Shown: positions 54,613 through 63,619, numbered from the stretch's first letter. The stretch is DNA of 64,000 nucleotides from Streptomyces sp. NBC_01275 (GCF_026340655.1 NZ_JAPEOZ010000001.1:5208001-5272000), one strand, 5' to 3'. Notes: generated by a model not told the origin, from the sequence alone. Made by a program: numbers and translations.

Positions 54613-55224
54613 TCACTCGCTGCCCATCCGACCGTTCACCAGCCACTTGCCGCCGGACTTGGTCAGGACCAGGACCATGCCGGTGTCCGACCCGTCGCCC
54701 CCGCCCTCCCAACTGGTCCGCTCGGTGTAGGAGACCTGCACCCACGCCGAGTTCGCGGAGCGCGGCGCCTCGTCGGGGATCACGGTGCCGATGTCGTCCG
54801 CGGTGACCTTGACCCCGCTCTTCTTGTCGCCCTGGCAGATGAGGTCGCACCGGTCGCTGCTGGTGTCCCGGAGCTTCTTCACATAGGCGGCGGTGCTGTA
54901 CGGCCTGATGCGGTCCAGATAGCCGCGCGGGCCGTCGACCGCCCAGTCCTGCAGGACGTAGGAGTAGACGAAGGCCGACGCCACCGCCTCGGGATCGCCG
55001 AAGTCGACGCCCGTGGCGGAGGCGCTCGGGCTCGCCGAGGCCGAGGTCGAGGGGGTCGGCTCGGAGGTCTGCTGCCCGGTGCCCGGCGCGGCGCTCACCG
55101 AGGGCGTGGGGGAGGAGGACGCGGGGGCGGGCTCCTTGTCGTCCTTCGTGCAGCCGGCGACGGCGAGGCCGGCCAGCGCCGCCGCCAGGCACAGGACCGC
55201 CGCACGGCGGGGCATTGCGATCAC
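54613..55224 (-). CDS. Lipoprotein with NTF2-like domain, 203 aa
   Basis: AGGAGG precedes the GTG at 55224. The signal peptide ends at the lipobox VAGC near residue 24, and a Ser/Pro/Thr linker follows to about 70. The domain begins DPEAVASAFVYSYVLQDW, has helices with one cysteine pair (CDLIC) and ends with WVQVSYTERT, VLVLTKSGGKWLV strands, an NTF2/VirB8-like order. It is 51 bases after the wall hydrolase gene on the same strand. Confidence 0.78.
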   Translation of the reverse strand: MIAMPRRAAVLCLAAALAGLAVAGCTKDDKEPAPASSSPTPSVSAAPGTGQQTSEPTPSTSASASPSASATGVDFGDPEAVASAFVYSYVLQDWAVDGPRGYLDRIRPYSTAAYVKKLRDTSSDRCDLICQGDKKSGVKVTADDIGTVIPDEAPRSANSAWVQVSYTERTSWEGGGDGSDTGMVLVLTKSGGKWLVNGRMGSE

Positions 55225-55275
55225 AGGGGCCTCCTGGGACGGGGGACGGGGGTTTGGGGTTCGAGCTGGTGCGGG

Positions 55276-56433
55276 CTAGTCGGTTCCGTCGTTGCCGGTG
55301 GCGCCGGTGGAGCCGGTGTCGGCGGAGCCGCTGTCGCCCGAGCTCTTCAGGATCCGTGAGCCGCCGATCCACTGGTTCATCCAGTAGGTGTTCGCGCTGA
55401 CGTGCTTGACGATCTCGACGGTCTTCCCGGTGCGCGGCGCATGGATCATCTCGTCGTTGCCGAGATACATGCTCACATGGTGGATGCCGCCCACCGATCC
55501 GTCGGACGACCAGAACATCAGGTCCCCCGGCTGGAGAGCGCTGTACGACTCCACCCGGCTTCCCACGTTCCACTGGTCACCCGTGTAGTGGCCCAGGGTG
55601 ATGCCGACCTGGGCGTACGCGTAGAGGGTGAGCCCGGAGCAGTCGAAGCCCGTGGAGACGCCCTGCGGGCAGTAACTGGTGTACGTCGGGCCCTTGGCGT
55701 CGCCGCCGGCCCAGCAGTAGTCGATCCCGAGCTGGTTCTTCGCGGCCTGGATGACCTTGCCGACGTCACCGCTGAGACCGACGTCCGAGCACTCGATGTT
55801 CTTGGCCCGGCCGACGATCTGGCCCGCGACGCCCTCCCACTTGGAGTAGGCGTCGGGGAAGGCCGAGACCTGGACGGCCTGCGCGGCCGCGCCCTTGTCC
55901 ATCTGCTGCCAGTTGGGCACGCCCAGCAGACCGCGGGGGTTGGGCGGGCTCGGGTGGTTGGGACCGCCGAAGAACGCCTTGGCCGAGTAGTTGGGGTCCA
56001 TGATCTCGTCGTGCGAGCCCCAACCGGCCGCCGGGCGCTGCTGGAAGAGGCCGATGCTGTCGCGGTCGCCGTAGTCGATGTTGCGCAGCTGGCTCTCCTG
56101 GAGCGCCGTCATGATGGCGATGACCAGACCGTCGTCGGGAACCTTCGTCGCCTCGCCGACGTGCACGATGATGGCCGCGTTGCCCATCTGCTCCTCGGTC
56201 ACGCGGTAGGAGCCGACCCCGGGGACGTTGGTCTGGAGCTCCTCCCCGCCCGGGTCGCAGACGGTGCCCGAGGGGGCGCCGCTGCCGTCGCCTCCGTCGT
56301 CGCCGCCGACCACGCCGGACAGAATGCTGCCCACGCCCGCGACGGCTCCGCCGCCGACGACGGCGACCAACCCGCAGCCGCTGAAGAGGAATGCACAGAC
56401 GGCGAGAATGGCTATGAGCGTCTTCTTGTCCAC
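55276..56433 (-). CDS. Bifunctional wall hydrolase: transglycosylase-like plus NlpC/P60, 385 aa (TcpG-like)
   Basis: An N-terminal hydrophobic segment with FSGC (near residue 20) serves as lipobox or anchor. Residues about 75-215 resemble a lytic transglycosylase-type domain (ALQESQLRNI, YGDRDSIGLFQQRP). Residues about 225-365 are NlpC/P60: catalytic cysteine in GFDCSGLTLYAY, then PGDLMFW, HHVSMYLG and HAPRTG. It should open peptidoglycan for the channel, the VirB1/TcpG role. The GTG follows a GGGGGG run. It shares the double operator with the divergent 238-aa gene. Confidence 0.9.
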   Translation of the reverse strand: MDKKTLIAILAVCAFLFSGCGLVAVVGGGAVAGVGSILSGVVGGDDGGDGSGAPSGTVCDPGGEELQTNVPGVGSYRVTEEQMGNAAIIVHVGEATKVPDDGLVIAIMTALQESQLRNIDYGDRDSIGLFQQRPAAGWGSHDEIMDPNYSAKAFFGGPNHPSPPNPRGLLGVPNWQQMDKGAAAQAVQVSAFPDAYSKWEGVAGQIVGRAKNIECSDVGLSGDVGKVIQAAKNQLGIDYCWAGGDAKGPTYTSYCPQGVSTGFDCSGLTLYAYAQVGITLGHYTGDQWNVGSRVESYSALQPGDLMFWSSDGSVGGIHHVSMYLGNDEMIHAPRTGKTVEIVKHVSANTYWMNQWIGGSRILKSSGDSGSADTGSTGATGNDGTD

Positions 56434-56476
56434 TGCTCGGTGTGCCCCCCGTTGGCTGCACCTCTCAGGATGCGTG

Positions 56477-56511
56477 TGTGTCTATACCTTACGAGTAAGT
56501 GTCTATACTGC
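56477..56511. promoter_or_regulatory. Double operator in a divergent promoter
   Basis: TGTGTCTATACCTT (56477-56490) and AGTGTCTATACTGC (56498-56511) have identical GTCTATAC cores exactly 21 bp (two turns) apart. They lie 44 bases before the wall hydrolase start and 47 before the plus-strand start. Confidence 0.8.
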
Positions 56512-56557
56512 CAATCGCCTTGGGTACCGCCGGTATTGAGTGGGAAGGGACACCCCC

Positions 56558-57274
56558 ATGACCGAACAGCCGCCTCCCACTTCCCCCACTCCCTCCGTTC
56601 CCGCCGCCCCCGCCGCTCCCTCCACACACGCCCTCGCCGTCGTCATGCGGGACTACCTCTCCTACGGCGAGAGCGGCATGGCCGACCTCAAGGAGGCGGT
56701 GCACTCGGTCCGGCGCAAGCCCGTCATCAACGCGTTCTGCCAGCATCTGCGGCGGATCCTCGAGGGCGAGGTCCCGGTGCCGACCGAGGTCATCAACAAG
56801 GAGTTCGAGCGCCGCGCCAAGGAGGACGGACCGCTCGAGGACGGCACCCCGGCCGAGCCCGTGCACTACGACGATCAGCAGGCCTACGAGGCCCTCGCCG
56901 ACCTCTGGGAGTACCTCGACCTGACCCCGGAGGGCGAGCCCGAAGGCGCGGCGACCGCTGTCAAGTCGGCGGTGCGCAGCGGTCGTTCACAGCTGCTGTG
57001 GGTGGACGGCGACCCGCTGCACGCCCTCAAGACCTGGATGTCCTGGCGCTCGCTCGCCCTGTTCCTGGTCGGCGTGGTCCTCTGCACCGTGAGCTGGGCC
57101 GTGTACGAGCGCATCGACGCCGCCTTCCTGCGCAGCCTCATGCTCCTGCTGACCCTCGCCGGCTTCGTCATGGCCAGCATCGGCGGCGGTGCCCTGTGGC
57201 TGCGCCGCGTCCGCTACGTCAACCCGGACGCCTTCCTGCCCAGCGAGCGGAAGGCGAAGGACGGGCGGCGCTGA
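56558..57274 (+). CDS. Two-TM membrane protein of the secretion locus, 238 aa
   Basis: GGAAGGGA precedes the ATG at 56558. Residues 1-25 are Pro/Thr/Ala-rich; a helical domain (ALAVVMRDYLSYGESGMADL to about 150) follows, with two helices near 168-187 and 194-216 and a short tail. I know no family. It closes the secretion locus on the right. Confidence 0.72.
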   Translation: MTEQPPPTSPTPSVPAAPAAPSTHALAVVMRDYLSYGESGMADLKEAVHSVRRKPVINAFCQHLRRILEGEVPVPTEVINKEFERRAKEDGPLEDGTPAEPVHYDDQQAYEALADLWEYLDLTPEGEPEGAATAVKSAVRSGRSQLLWVDGDPLHALKTWMSWRSLALFLVGVVLCTVSWAVYERIDAAFLRSLMLLLTLAGFVMASIGGGALWLRRVRYVNPDAFLPSERKAKDGRR

Positions 57275-57394
57275 CGGTCGCGCGATGAAAGCGGCGTCCG
57301 CCGTGTCCCTTGTTTTCGCAGGTCAAAGCGACGCTTCCCCATCGGCCTCTTGAGTAAACCCCGTTGACAGCCTTCCTCTGGGATGCCAGAGTCC

Positions 57395-57408
57395 TGTGTA
57401 TAGACACA
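57395..57408 (+). promoter_or_regulatory. Operator upstream of the sugar operon
   Basis: TGTGTATAGACACA, extended by C and G to a 16-bp inverted repeat (57394-57409), lies 49 bases before the first sugar gene. It is one of the two best copies in the window. Confidence 0.8.
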
Positions 57409-57457
57409 GTCATCCAAGGTGATCGACGGTCTCGGGCGGGGCGAACTAGGGGGTTGC

Positions 57458-58420
57458 ATGGGGCGGCGGGCAGTGGTCGCCGGAGGCGCAGGCTTTCTCG
57501 GCTCTCACATCTGTGAGCGGCTGTTGGCGGACGGATACGAGGTTCTGTGTCTCGACGACTTCTCCACGGGGAGGCCGCAGAACATCGGTCACCTCCTCGG
57601 GGGCAGCCGCTTCACGCTGCTGGAGGCCGACGTCAGTGAGCCGTTCGAGATCCCCGGCGCGGTCGACGCGGTCCTGCACTTCGCGTCCCCGGCCAGCCCG
57701 GTGGACTACCTGAGGCTCCCGCTGAACACCCTCCGCTCCGGCTCGCTCGGGACCTTCAACACGCTGGACCTGGCGCGGGAGAAGGGCGCCCGCTACCTCC
57801 TCGCCTCCACGAGCGAGGTGTACGGCGATCCCGCGGTTCATCCACAGCACGAGGGCTACTGGGGAAACGTCAATCCCGTCGGACCGCGCTCGGTTTATGA
57901 CGAGGCAAAACGATTCTCTGAAGCGGCCGTCATGGCATATCGCCGTAGCTTCGGGCTTTCCACCGCCATTGTGCGGATCTTCAACACCTATGGCCCGCGG
58001 ATGCGCACCCATGACGGACGCGCCATACCGACGTTCATTCGCCAGACGCTGGACGGCGAGCCCATCACGGTGTCCGGCACCGGAACGCAGACCCGTTCTC
58101 TCTGCTATGTGTCCGACTTGGTGGAAGGCATCAGCCGACTGCTCGCCTCGGACGTCGCCGGCCCGGTCAACATCGGGAATCCAGGGGAGATGACGGTCCT
58201 GGAAATAGCGGAACTGGTACGCCAGATCGCCGGATCGCAGACGCCGATCACCTTCGTCTCGCGTCCCGAGGACGACCCCGAGCGACGCAGACCCGACATC
58301 TCCCTGGCCGCCCGCCTGTTGGACTGGTCGCCCGAGGTGTCCGTGGCCGACGGCCTGAAGCAGACCCTCTCCTGGTTCGGTGAGCAACGGCAGACCGACG
58401 GCGGTGCGAAGACGTCGTGA
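57458..58420 (+). CDS. UDP-glucuronate decarboxylase-like NAD-dependent SDR, 320 aa
   Basis: AGGGGG precedes the ATG at 57458; an in-frame GTG at 57419 lacks a ribosome site. The Rossmann motif GGAGFLGSH opens the protein and the catalytic Tyr/Lys pair lies in YDEAKR. The segment [15 protein letters not shown] is closely like that of UDP-xylose synthase (UXS), which oxidises and decarboxylates UDP-glucuronate. A related 4,6-dehydratase activity remains possible. It overlaps the next gene by GTGA and starts an operon of at least six genes. Confidence 0.88.
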   Translation: MGRRAVVAGGAGFLGSHICERLLADGYEVLCLDDFSTGRPQNIGHLLGGSRFTLLEADVSEPFEIPGAVDAVLHFASPASPVDYLRLPLNTLRSGSLGTFNTLDLAREKGARYLLASTSEVYGDPAVHPQHEGYWGNVNPVGPRSVYDEAKRFSEAAVMAYRRSFGLSTAIVRIFNTYGPRMRTHDGRAIPTFIRQTLDGEPITVSGTGTQTRSLCYVSDLVEGISRLLASDVAGPVNIGNPGEMTVLEIAELVRQIAGSQTPITFVSRPEDDPERRRPDISLAARLLDWSPEVSVADGLKQTLSWFGEQRQTDGGAKTS

Positions 58421-59568
58421 CCATGGCGAATGGTGTTGAAGACCCCTCTTCCGCGCTGCCCGTGTCCGACACCCCGACCGACACCGTGATCCGCATCCCG
58501 CTCTCCCGGCCGAACCTGACGGCTCTGGAGCGCTCCTATGTGGACAGCGCGCTGGACGACGGCTGGATCTCCGGCACGGGCCGGTTCGTGACCCGTTTCG
58601 AGGAAGGCATATCGAAGCGGGTGGGACGGACGTACACGACCGCCGTCGCCAACGGAACCCTCGCCCTGGAGCTGGCCCTGCGCGCTCTGGGCATCGGACC
58701 GGGCGACGAGGTGATCGTGCCCGCGTTCACCTTCGCGGCTCCCGCCACCACCGTCCTGGCCGTGGGAGCCGTCCCCGTGCTGGTGGACGTCGACCCCGAG
58801 ACCTGGACCATCGACGCCCACGCCGCCCGGGCCGCGCGCACCGCGCGGACCAGGGCGGTCATCGCCGTGGACGTGCTCGGCCACCCGGCGGACTACGACG
58901 CCCTGCGCGACCTGGGGGCGCCGGTCATCCAGGACGCCGCCGAGGCGCACGGCGCCGCGTACCGCGGTCGGCCCGTCGGCGGGCAGGGCGATCTGTCGGT
59001 GTTCAGCTTCCACGCCAACAAGGCGATCACCACGGGGGAGGGCGGAAGCGTCAGCACCGACTCCGCGGAGCTGGCCGCACGCATGACGCTGCTCACCAAC
59101 CACGGCATGACACCGCAACGCCCGTACGTCCACGAAGTGGTGGGCCGCAACTTTCGGATGACCAACCTCACGGCCGCACTGGGCCTGGGACAGCTCGACC
59201 GCTGGGACGAGCTGACCGGAGCGCGCAACAGTGTGGCGCACCGGTACACCGAGCGGCTGGACCCCGAGGCGTACGTGCCTCGTCCCGTCGCCCCGTGGGC
59301 CGGGTACTCCTGCTGGCTGCACACCGTCACCGTGCCCGCGGACCGCCGTGGCGCAGTCCTGGCGCATCTGCGCTCGCGGGGCATCGACGCCCGCGCGGTG
59401 TGGCCGCCGTTGCACGAGCAGCCGGTGCTCGCCCGTCCCGGCGTGGACTGCCCGGTCGCGGAGGACGTCGCTCGCCGCGCCTTCTGGCTGCCGAGCTACG
59501 CCGGAATGTCCGACACCGACATCGATCTTGTGGCTGCCGCTCTCGCTGAAGCGCCGGTCAGGAAGTGA
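58417..59568 (+). CDS. DegT/DnrJ/EryC1 sugar aminotransferase, 383 aa
   Basis: This PLP-dependent sugar aminotransferase family adds an amino group to keto-sugar nucleotides. The Schiff-base lysine is in [15 protein letters not shown] (near residue 205), and DAAEAHGA holds the cofactor-nitrogen-binding Asp. It most resembles perosamine/PseC-like enzymes. The GTG start overlaps the previous stop; ATG two codons later is an alternative. Next to a decarboxylase it could make a 4-amino-pentose, but this is inference. Confidence 0.92.
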   Translation: MTMANGVEDPSSALPVSDTPTDTVIRIPLSRPNLTALERSYVDSALDDGWISGTGRFVTRFEEGISKRVGRTYTTAVANGTLALELALRALGIGPGDEVIVPAFTFAAPATTVLAVGAVPVLVDVDPETWTIDAHAARAARTARTRAVIAVDVLGHPADYDALRDLGAPVIQDAAEAHGAAYRGRPVGGQGDLSVFSFHANKAITTGEGGSVSTDSAELAARMTLLTNHGMTPQRPYVHEVVGRNFRMTNLTAALGLGQLDRWDELTGARNSVAHRYTERLDPEAYVPRPVAPWAGYSCWLHTVTVPADRRGAVLAHLRSRGIDARAVWPPLHEQPVLARPGVDCPVAEDVARRAFWLPSYAGMSDTDIDLVAAALAEAPVRK

Positions 59569-61187
59569 GCACGACCATGCGGAAGCTGAGTGTCATCGTC
59601 CGATTCCGTAACGAGGCAGTGCACCTGGGCGCCGTGCTGCGGGCGATCCGTGCACAGCGCTGTTCCGTGCCGGTGGAGATCGTCGCGGTCGACAACGCCT
59701 CGACCGACGGATCGCGTGACATCGCAGCGCAGTTCGCCGACAAGCTCGTACAGATCACCGACTACCGGCCGGGCGCCGCCCTCAACCGCTCCATCGAGCG
59801 CTGCTCCGGCGACCACGTGGTCGTGGTGAGCGCCCACGCCATTCCGTCCGACGAGCGCTGGCTCGAGAACCTGATCCGTCCGCTGCGCAACCCGGACGTG
59901 CTCGGTGTGTACGGCGGGCAGATCTATCCGATCAGCGCGAAGTTCCTGGACAAGCGCGACCTGGACATCTTCTCCGACATCCGGCCGCGCAGCGAGACGC
60001 GGGACTCCGACTTCTGGAACGCCAACTCCGCGTTCGGCGTGAGCTCCTGGGAGAAGCAGCCGTTCGACGAGACGGTGATCGAGCTGGAGGACCACCACTG
60101 GACCAAGCAGATCCTGCCGGAGGGAAACCGCTGGATCCGCTTCGAGCCGGAGGCGCGCGTCTACCACTACGGCCACGAGACCCGCAACGACCGCCAGTTC
60201 CTGACGCCCGACGGCCCGCCCGCGCAGACCCGCATCCGCGAGGCGGTCCGCGTCCTGGAAGGCGACTCCGTGTCCTGGCCCGCCGCCATGTCCGCGGGCA
60301 TGACCCTGGGCAGCCTGTGGCGTGAACCGGCGACGCGGGCCGCGGTGCCGCTGCTGGGCCGCTACCTGCTCGAGTACTGGGACTTCGACGTGCGCTGGCG
60401 CATGGCCGGCGCCCTCGGGCGACTCGACTACCCGGAATCGGTCCCCTACCTGGTGCGCGGACTCGCCGACCCGTCCTTCTACGCCCGCGACGAGTGCGCC
60501 TGGTCGCTGGCCCGGCTCGGCGCGACGGCCGTGCCCGAAGTCCTCAAGGCCGTGCAGCAGCCGGGCCGGATGGCCCACGGGTCGCTGCCGTTCGCGTCCC
60601 TGGCCCTCGGTATGTCCGGCACGCAGGAGGGGCGGACGGCAGGGCTCGACCTGTTGGAGCGCTGTCTGTCCGACGGCGACCCGCAGGTGGAGCGCGACGC
60701 CGTCTACTTCCTCGGCGAGCTGGGCAGCGCGCAGGGCCGCACCGCCCTGCTGAAGGCCGTCGTCGGGCGGCTGGGGCACGAGGACTACGAGACGGCGCGC
60801 GCCGCGCTGTGGTGCTGGGGCATGCTCGCGGAACGCGCGGAGAACGAGGGGGACAGCGCCGACCGCGACGACCTCGTCGCCTCCGCCGACGCAGTCGTTC
60901 TGGCGGCCCGTCAGCACCCACAGGACGTGGTCAGGGCCGAGGCGGTCGCCGCGCTGGGCAGGCTCGCCCGGGCGGCACACGGCGGCCCGACGCTTGCCGA
61001 GGTGGCGCGCTCCCTGCGCAACGACGGTTGCGGGCGGGTGCGTTACGCGGCCATTCAGAGCCTGCGGCTGATCGCGGAGTCCGGAAATCCCTCAGCGGCC
61101 ATGGAAGCGGTCGCCCACAGCACGGACGTCGACGACTTCGGTGTGCTCTTCGAACGCGAGTTGATCCTCGCGACCGCCCAGAACTGA
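59565..61187 (+). CDS. GT2 glycosyltransferase fused to HEAT-like repeats, 540 aa
   Basis: Residues about 5-225 are a GT-A family 2 domain: SVIVRFRNEA, VDNASTDGS, then SAHAIPSDERW in the DxD region (here modified) and FGVSSW near the acceptor site. From about 245 to the end there are about seven helix pairs of PBS-lyase HEAT type (WDFDVRWRMAGALGRLDYPESV, YARDECAWSLARLGA). The HEAT part might hold a carrier or partner. The GTG overlaps the previous stop; ATG 59577 with AGGAAG upstream is equally likely. Confidence 0.87.
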   Translation: MSTTMRKLSVIVRFRNEAVHLGAVLRAIRAQRCSVPVEIVAVDNASTDGSRDIAAQFADKLVQITDYRPGAALNRSIERCSGDHVVVVSAHAIPSDERWLENLIRPLRNPDVLGVYGGQIYPISAKFLDKRDLDIFSDIRPRSETRDSDFWNANSAFGVSSWEKQPFDETVIELEDHHWTKQILPEGNRWIRFEPEARVYHYGHETRNDRQFLTPDGPPAQTRIREAVRVLEGDSVSWPAAMSAGMTLGSLWREPATRAAVPLLGRYLLEYWDFDVRWRMAGALGRLDYPESVPYLVRGLADPSFYARDECAWSLARLGATAVPEVLKAVQQPGRMAHGSLPFASLALGMSGTQEGRTAGLDLLERCLSDGDPQVERDAVYFLGELGSAQGRTALLKAVVGRLGHEDYETARAALWCWGMLAERAENEGDSADRDDLVASADAVVLAARQHPQDVVRAEAVAALGRLARAAHGGPTLAEVARSLRNDGCGRVRYAAIQSLRLIAESGNPSAAMEAVAHSTDVDDFGVLFERELILATAQN

Positions 61188-61216
61188 CGAGACCTCCCAA
61201 CGAAGGAGTAGCGCTC

Positions 61217-62245
61217 ATGCGAGCACTGGTGACCGGCGGGGCCGGTTTCATCGGCTGCAACCTCACGGCTGCGCTGGTGCGCGGCGGCCACGAGGTGACC
61301 GTGGTCGACAACCTCTCCCGGCCTGGGAGTCTGCGCAACCTCCAGGTGCTGCTGGAGGATCCGGTCGCGGCGCAGAAGGTCAGCTTCCATCCCGTGGACG
61401 TACGGGACGCGGACGGGCTGGCGGCGGTGGTGGCCGATCACCGCCCCGACGCGGTCGCCCATCTGGCCGGCCAGGTGGCGGTCACCGACTCGGTCACGCA
61501 CCCGCTGGTCGACTTCGACATCAACGCCCGCGGCACCCTCCACGTCCTGGAGGCGGTGCGCCGGCACGCGCCCGAGGCCCGCGTCCTGTTCACCTCCACC
61601 AACAAGGTGTACGGCGGCCTGAAGCAGCACCGCACGGAGCGCACCCCGACCCGCTACGTCCTGCCCGATCACCCCGACGGCGTCTCCGAGAGCTTCCCGA
61701 CCCTCGCCGCGACGCCCTACGGCTGCTCCAAGCTCACCGCCGACCTGTATGTGCAGGACTACGCGGCCACCTACTCGATGGCCACCACCGTCTTCCGCAT
61801 GTCCTGCATCTACGGCAAGTGGCAGAACGGCACCGTGGACCAGGGCTGGGTCAGCTGGCTGGTGAAGTCGGCCTTGCTGGGCAACCCGATCACGATCTAC
61901 GGCGACGGGCTCCAGGTCCGCGATCTGCTCCACGTGGACGACCTGATCGCCGCGGTGCTCAGCGTGCTGGAGGACGGGCGCGGCGCGGGCGAGGTGTTCA
62001 ACATCGGCGGCGGAGTCGACTACTCGCTGTCCATCTGGGCCGAGTTCGGCGCCCTCCTGGCCGAACTCGCCGCGGGCGAGCCGCCGGTGACGTACGAGCC
62101 GTGGCGCACCGGCGACCAGCACGTCTACATCAGCGACATCGCCAAGGCTCGTGAGCAGCTCGGGTGGCGGCCCCGCCGGGCGCCGCGCGACGGCATCGCC
62201 GAGATGACGGAGTGGCTGCGGATCGAGCAGAAGCGCAGCCGGTAG
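61217..62245 (+). CDS. CDP-paratose 2-epimerase-like SDR, 342 aa
   Basis: GAAGGAG precedes the ATG at 61217. The motif TGGAGFIGCNL begins the Rossmann fold. The catalytic tyrosine and lysine are in PYGCSKLTADLYV, and the stretch FRMSCIYGKWQNGTVDQGWV is characteristic of CDP-paratose 2-epimerase/RfbE relatives. DGLQVRDLLHVDDL also fits. The enzyme probably epimerises or dehydrates a nucleotide sugar; the exact substrate is open. Confidence 0.88.
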   Translation: MRALVTGGAGFIGCNLTAALVRGGHEVTVVDNLSRPGSLRNLQVLLEDPVAAQKVSFHPVDVRDADGLAAVVADHRPDAVAHLAGQVAVTDSVTHPLVDFDINARGTLHVLEAVRRHAPEARVLFTSTNKVYGGLKQHRTERTPTRYVLPDHPDGVSESFPTLAATPYGCSKLTADLYVQDYAATYSMATTVFRMSCIYGKWQNGTVDQGWVSWLVKSALLGNPITIYGDGLQVRDLLHVDDLIAAVLSVLEDGRGAGEVFNIGGGVDYSLSIWAEFGALLAELAAGEPPVTYEPWRTGDQHVYISDIAKAREQLGWRPRRAPRDGIAEMTEWLRIEQKRSR

Positions 62246-62277
62246 TGCATGGACCCAAAGGGCGAAGGGAGACTGCC

Positions 62278-63543
62278 ATGAACGAGGTCGACGTCGTCCT
62301 CCTCGCACCCCCTTACTACCGGTTCTGCGGAAGCCACAACAACAGGGCGGCCCCGTCGCTGACGTACCTCTCGGCGTATCTGGAGAAGGCCGGGATCTCG
62401 CACGTCGTCTACAACGCCGACCACACGCCGGGCAGGCGTTTTTGGAGCATGAAGTGGATGTTCCAGAACTACCAGCCGTTCGTGGACGCGGTGGACGGCA
62501 AGGGCAGTCTGTACGGCGAGGTCGCCGAGATCGTCATGTCGTTCTCGCCCAAGGCCGTGGTCATCCTGGGCGGCGAGCCGCTGATCGCGACCAAGGACTG
62601 GGGCAACCCCTTCATCGCGGCGCACTACGCCGAGCTGTTCCGTCAGCTGGGCGTGTACACCGTCGGTGTCGGACACTTCTTCACCCTCGACCGGGCACGC
62701 TTCGAGAACGACTTCGACTGCGTGCTCGGCGGTGAACCCTCCGAGCAGATCGTCGACATCCTGCGGGAGCGGCGCCGGGGCTATGTGGCCCCCAGGCCCG
62801 TCCCGCTGGACACCTTGCCGAACCTCAGCCGGCTCTACCCGGCCGACCAGCAGACCGATTTCGTGATGACCTCGTTCGGCTGCCGGTTCCCCTGCTCCTT
62901 CTGCCTGGTCCAGCAGCTCTACAGCGAACTCGACGAACGGGTCCGCTTCGTGGATCTGGACGTCGCCGTCGCCGACATCGCGCAGCGGCCCGAGGAGAAC
63001 GTCTATCTCACCGACCTGACGTTCACCTACGCCCCGCGTAAACGGCTGACCGCGCTCGCGCAGAAGCTGCGTGAGGCGGGGGTGCGCAAGTCGTTCACGA
63101 TCGACACCCGGGTCGACCTGATCACTCCGGAGATCGTCGACCTGCTCGCCGAACTCGGCGTGGAGCGCGTGAAGATCGGCGTGGAGGGCATCACCCGGGA
63201 CCTGCTGAAGTCCTTCAACAAGCGCACCGACCTGGAGAAGATCGAGCGCGCGGTCGCTCTCCTGAAGGACCGCGGGATCAAGGTCGTCACCTACCTCCTC
63301 ATCGGAGGCGTCACCGAACTCGCCGACTACGAGGCGACGCGCGAGTACATCGCCAAGCTTCAACCGGAGTTCGTGCCCGTCGCCATCTGGGCGTACGACC
63401 TGTCCGGGGACTACCGGTACGACACCCAGTTCTCGCCCCTGCGTCTGAAGGAGTGGGGCATCGAGGAGGACGTGTTCTACCGCTACCTCTCACTCCAGGA
63501 GCAGGTCAACCCCACCGTCGGGGCGATGCTCGACATCCAGTGA
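62278..63543 (+). CDS. Cobalamin-binding radical SAM enzyme, 421 aa
   Basis: AAGGGAGA precedes the ATG. The first about 160 residues are a B12-binding-type Rossmann domain (VVLLAPPYYRF, SLTYLSAYLEKAGI, VILGGEP). The radical SAM cluster motif CRFPCSFC (CxxxCxxC) lies near residues 202-209, and a TIM-barrel follows (ITRDLLKSFNKRT, GGVTELADYEATREYI). Class B radical SAM methyltransferases and related enzymes carry out carbon methylation or ring changes. The stop codon region is tandemly duplicated. Confidence 0.93.
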   Translation: MNEVDVVLLAPPYYRFCGSHNNRAAPSLTYLSAYLEKAGISHVVYNADHTPGRRFWSMKWMFQNYQPFVDAVDGKGSLYGEVAEIVMSFSPKAVVILGGEPLIATKDWGNPFIAAHYAELFRQLGVYTVGVGHFFTLDRARFENDFDCVLGGEPSEQIVDILRERRRGYVAPRPVPLDTLPNLSRLYPADQQTDFVMTSFGCRFPCSFCLVQQLYSELDERVRFVDLDVAVADIAQRPEENVYLTDLTFTYAPRKRLTALAQKLREAGVRKSFTIDTRVDLITPEIVDLLAELGVERVKIGVEGITRDLLKSFNKRTDLEKIERAVALLKDRGIKVVTYLLIGGVTELADYEATREYIAKLQPEFVPVAIWAYDLSGDYRYDTQFSPLRLKEWGIEEDVFYRYLSLQEQVNPTVGAMLDIQ

Positions 63544-63558
63544 TCGACATCCGGTGAT
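63531..63558. repeat. 14-bp tandem duplication over a stop codon
   Basis: CGACATCCAGTGAT (63531-63544) and CGACATCCGGTGAT (63545-63558) differ at one base. The first copy holds the radical SAM stop codon (63541-63543). Confidence 0.85.
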
Positions 63559-63619
63559 CCACCCCCTCGCCCCGTCGTCGGCTTCCCGTTCCACAAGGCT
63601 TTCGGAGGACCTGCTCGCT

